Assembly: GCA_038735125.1 (NCBI GenBank) | Contig: JAVYNU010000001.1 | Coordinates: 1-64,000, forward strand | DNA length: 64,000 nt | Direction of reading: 5' to 3' | From: Ignisphaera sp. | GTDB lineage: Archaea > Thermoproteota > Thermoprotei_A > Sulfolobales > Ignisphaeraceae | In this document: in pieces, positions 62,832-64,000 of the stretch | Position numbering within the stretch: the stretch's first letter is position 1 | Layout: every line of letters begins with the position of its first letter | The notes under the pieces: model-generated | The model's input: the letters and a program-made list of their open reading frames with translations, nothing else | Databases searched by the model: none | What the model was told of the DNA's origin: nothing | Made by a program: the position numbers and the translations under genes

Positions 62832-64000
62832 CTACACTGTATGGGGCTCCAGTTAGTGGCATAACACAGGTCTTTATCAATCTCTATTGTCTTAACAAGC
62901 CTTATATCTCTTGATGATGCGCCTACCCTTATTTCGTATAACCCCCTCTCAACGATCCATTTACCGCCATCAAAACTCGCTAAATATTTTAGTGGTATCT
63001 TTATCATCACATATTCCTCCTCACCAGGGTTGAGAGCTCTCGTTTTATGGAATCCCTTGAGCTCTTGAAATGGCTTCTCAATTCTGCCTCTGGGAGCGCG
63101 TACATATACCTGTACAACCTCCTTACCTGGGCAACCCCCAATATTCTTAACCTTGAAACTAACAGTTATCGTATTGCCATCAAATTCCACATTAATATCT
63201 TCATATTTGAATTTCGTGTAACTCAGCCCATAGCCAAACTCATATGCAGGCTCAACAGCAAATGTATCATAGTATCTGTAACCTACATATATCCCCTCCT
63301 CGTAAACCACTCTCTTCGGATCCTCTCTAGGCTCACCTGGAAAAGCCCTCATAGCAGGGTTTTCATATAGCTCCTTCGGCCACGTCAAAGGTAGCTTGCC
63401 ACTGGGGGAAACTCTGCCTAGTAGTACATCTGCAACGGCTCTCCCAGCCTCTTGACCAGGCATCCATATAACCAGTATTGCGTCTACCAAGTCTCTCCAG
63501 CTGGCAATTTCAATTGGGCTTGGAATATTTAGCACAACAACAACTTTCTTACCACACTTGTGAAATGCCTTTGAAACCCTCTCTATAAGATTGTGTTCAT
63601 CGTCTCTTAGATAGAAGTCTCCCTTCGCAGGATATCTATCAAAGCCTTCGCTAGAGATTCTAGTTATTGTTATTAATGCAATGTCATTGTTCTTTGCAAT
63701 ATCATCTAATGTTGCATCGTCAAAGAAGTTCTCTTGTATGTTCATGGTTCTGAAATATTCTATCATAGTATCTACGAAGTCTGATAGCAACCATTGTATA
63801 GCTCCATGATTGCCTGTTTTCAATGCTGATTCTCTGTATTGTCTAAATAGTGATGTTATTTCACCAAATTCGAAGAAACGGAGCAACAATCCTCTGTAAA
63901 TCTTGTCTAGCTTTTCATCTATTTTCACACCTCTTTCCCTAAGCCCATCAACTATAGTCACTACATAACGTGGATGTGTGAAACCACTTCCTAGACCACC
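62828..64000 (-). CDS. Glycoside hydrolase family 3 beta-glucosidase type, 5' part missing
   Basis: The gene runs off the right edge: the frame is open through 64000 (GSGFTHPRYVVTIVDGLRER), so the start at 63961 is only apparent. The visible part is the family-3 C-terminal domain (KVVVVLNIPSPIEIASWRDL, then VIWMPGQEAGRAVADVLLGR, then PSGKLPLTWPKEL, EFGYGLSYTKFKY) and a fibronectin-III-like domain (VKNIGGCPGKEVVQVYVRAP). The catalytic nucleophile region lies outside. Probably acts on beta-linked sugars. Confidence 0.9.
   Translation of the reverse strand, partial: GGLGSGFTHPRYVVTIVDGLRERGVKIDEKLDKIYRGLLLRFFEFGEITSLFRQYRESALKTGNHGAIQWLLSDFVDTMIEYFRTMNIQENFFDDATLDDIAKNNDIALITITRISSEGFDRYPAKGDFYLRDDEHNLIERVSKAFHKCGKKVVVVLNIPSPIEIASWRDLVDAILVIWMPGQEAGRAVADVLLGRVSPSGKLPLTWPKELYENPAMRAFPGEPREDPKRVVYEEGIYVGYRYYDTFAVEPAYEFGYGLSYTKFKYEDINVEFDGNTITVSFKVKNIGGCPGKEVVQVYVRAPRGRIEKPFQELKGFHKTRALNPGEEEYVMIKIPLKYLASFDGGKWIVERGLYEIRVGASSRDIRLVKTIEIDKDLCYATNWSPIQCS

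Overview
The window reads as the chromosome of a hyperthermophilic crenarchaeon (Thermoproteota), perhaps an Ignisphaera/Desulfurococcales-type organism; the genus is a guess. Supporting signs are an RG-tailed OB-fold SSB, DUF973 and DUF1512 proteins, a catalytically dead RecJ/Cdc45-like protein beside S15, the KEOPS genes Kae1, Bud32 and Pcc1, Spt4, aIF1A and aIF2-beta, a 5S rRNA standing alone, and TATA boxes close to start codons.

Region 1 (1-16.9 kb) is a CRISPR island. A 23-repeat array (1-1588) runs off the left edge. A minus-strand operon (14606 to 3606) encodes a type III, probably III-D-like, effector: a small subunit, five single-domain Cas7 proteins, a Csx10/Cas5-like protein, an HD/GGDD Cas10 and a 102-aa protein of unknown function, followed by a CARF-HEPN Csx1-type nuclease. 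No cas1, cas2 or cas6 is present in the window. A second, different CRISPR leader of about 340 bp occurs twice, as inward-facing inverted copies at 3128-3470 and 16492-16833. The left copy carries one repeat; the right copy carries two repeats and one spacer. Several decayed genes lie inside the island.

Region 2 (16.8-34.3 kb) is mostly housekeeping: a radical SAM enzyme with a small partner, an UPF0173 hydrolase, MetAP, DUF1512, 5S rRNA, dTMP kinase, a PLP-dependent synthase, Pcc1, a RecJ-like protein, S15, an ITPase, Bud32, Kae1, S27ae, S24e, Spt4, a PqqD-like protein, SSB, a PhoU-like regulator and an ASCH protein.

Region 3 (34.4-47.5 kb) looks accessory. It has broken genes and toxin-antitoxin modules at both ends, and a catabolic/transport block in the middle: DUF917, a hydantoin-type racemase, an M29/NicX-like hydrolase and a complete five-gene Dpp/Opp ABC importer. 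It ends at a tRNA-Arg(CCU) gene whose acceptor stem does not pair.

Region 4 (47.5-64 kb) starts with endonuclease IV. Next comes a cell-surface module: a TasA/camelysin-like protein broken by two frameshifts, an ER-type signal peptidase and a 922-aa membrane/surface protein. A KaiC-like ATPase follows, then a conserved translation cluster (KH/Dim2, RIO1, aIF1A, NMD3, DUF424, aIF2-beta), a tRNA methylthiotransferase and a GH3 glycosidase cut by the right edge.
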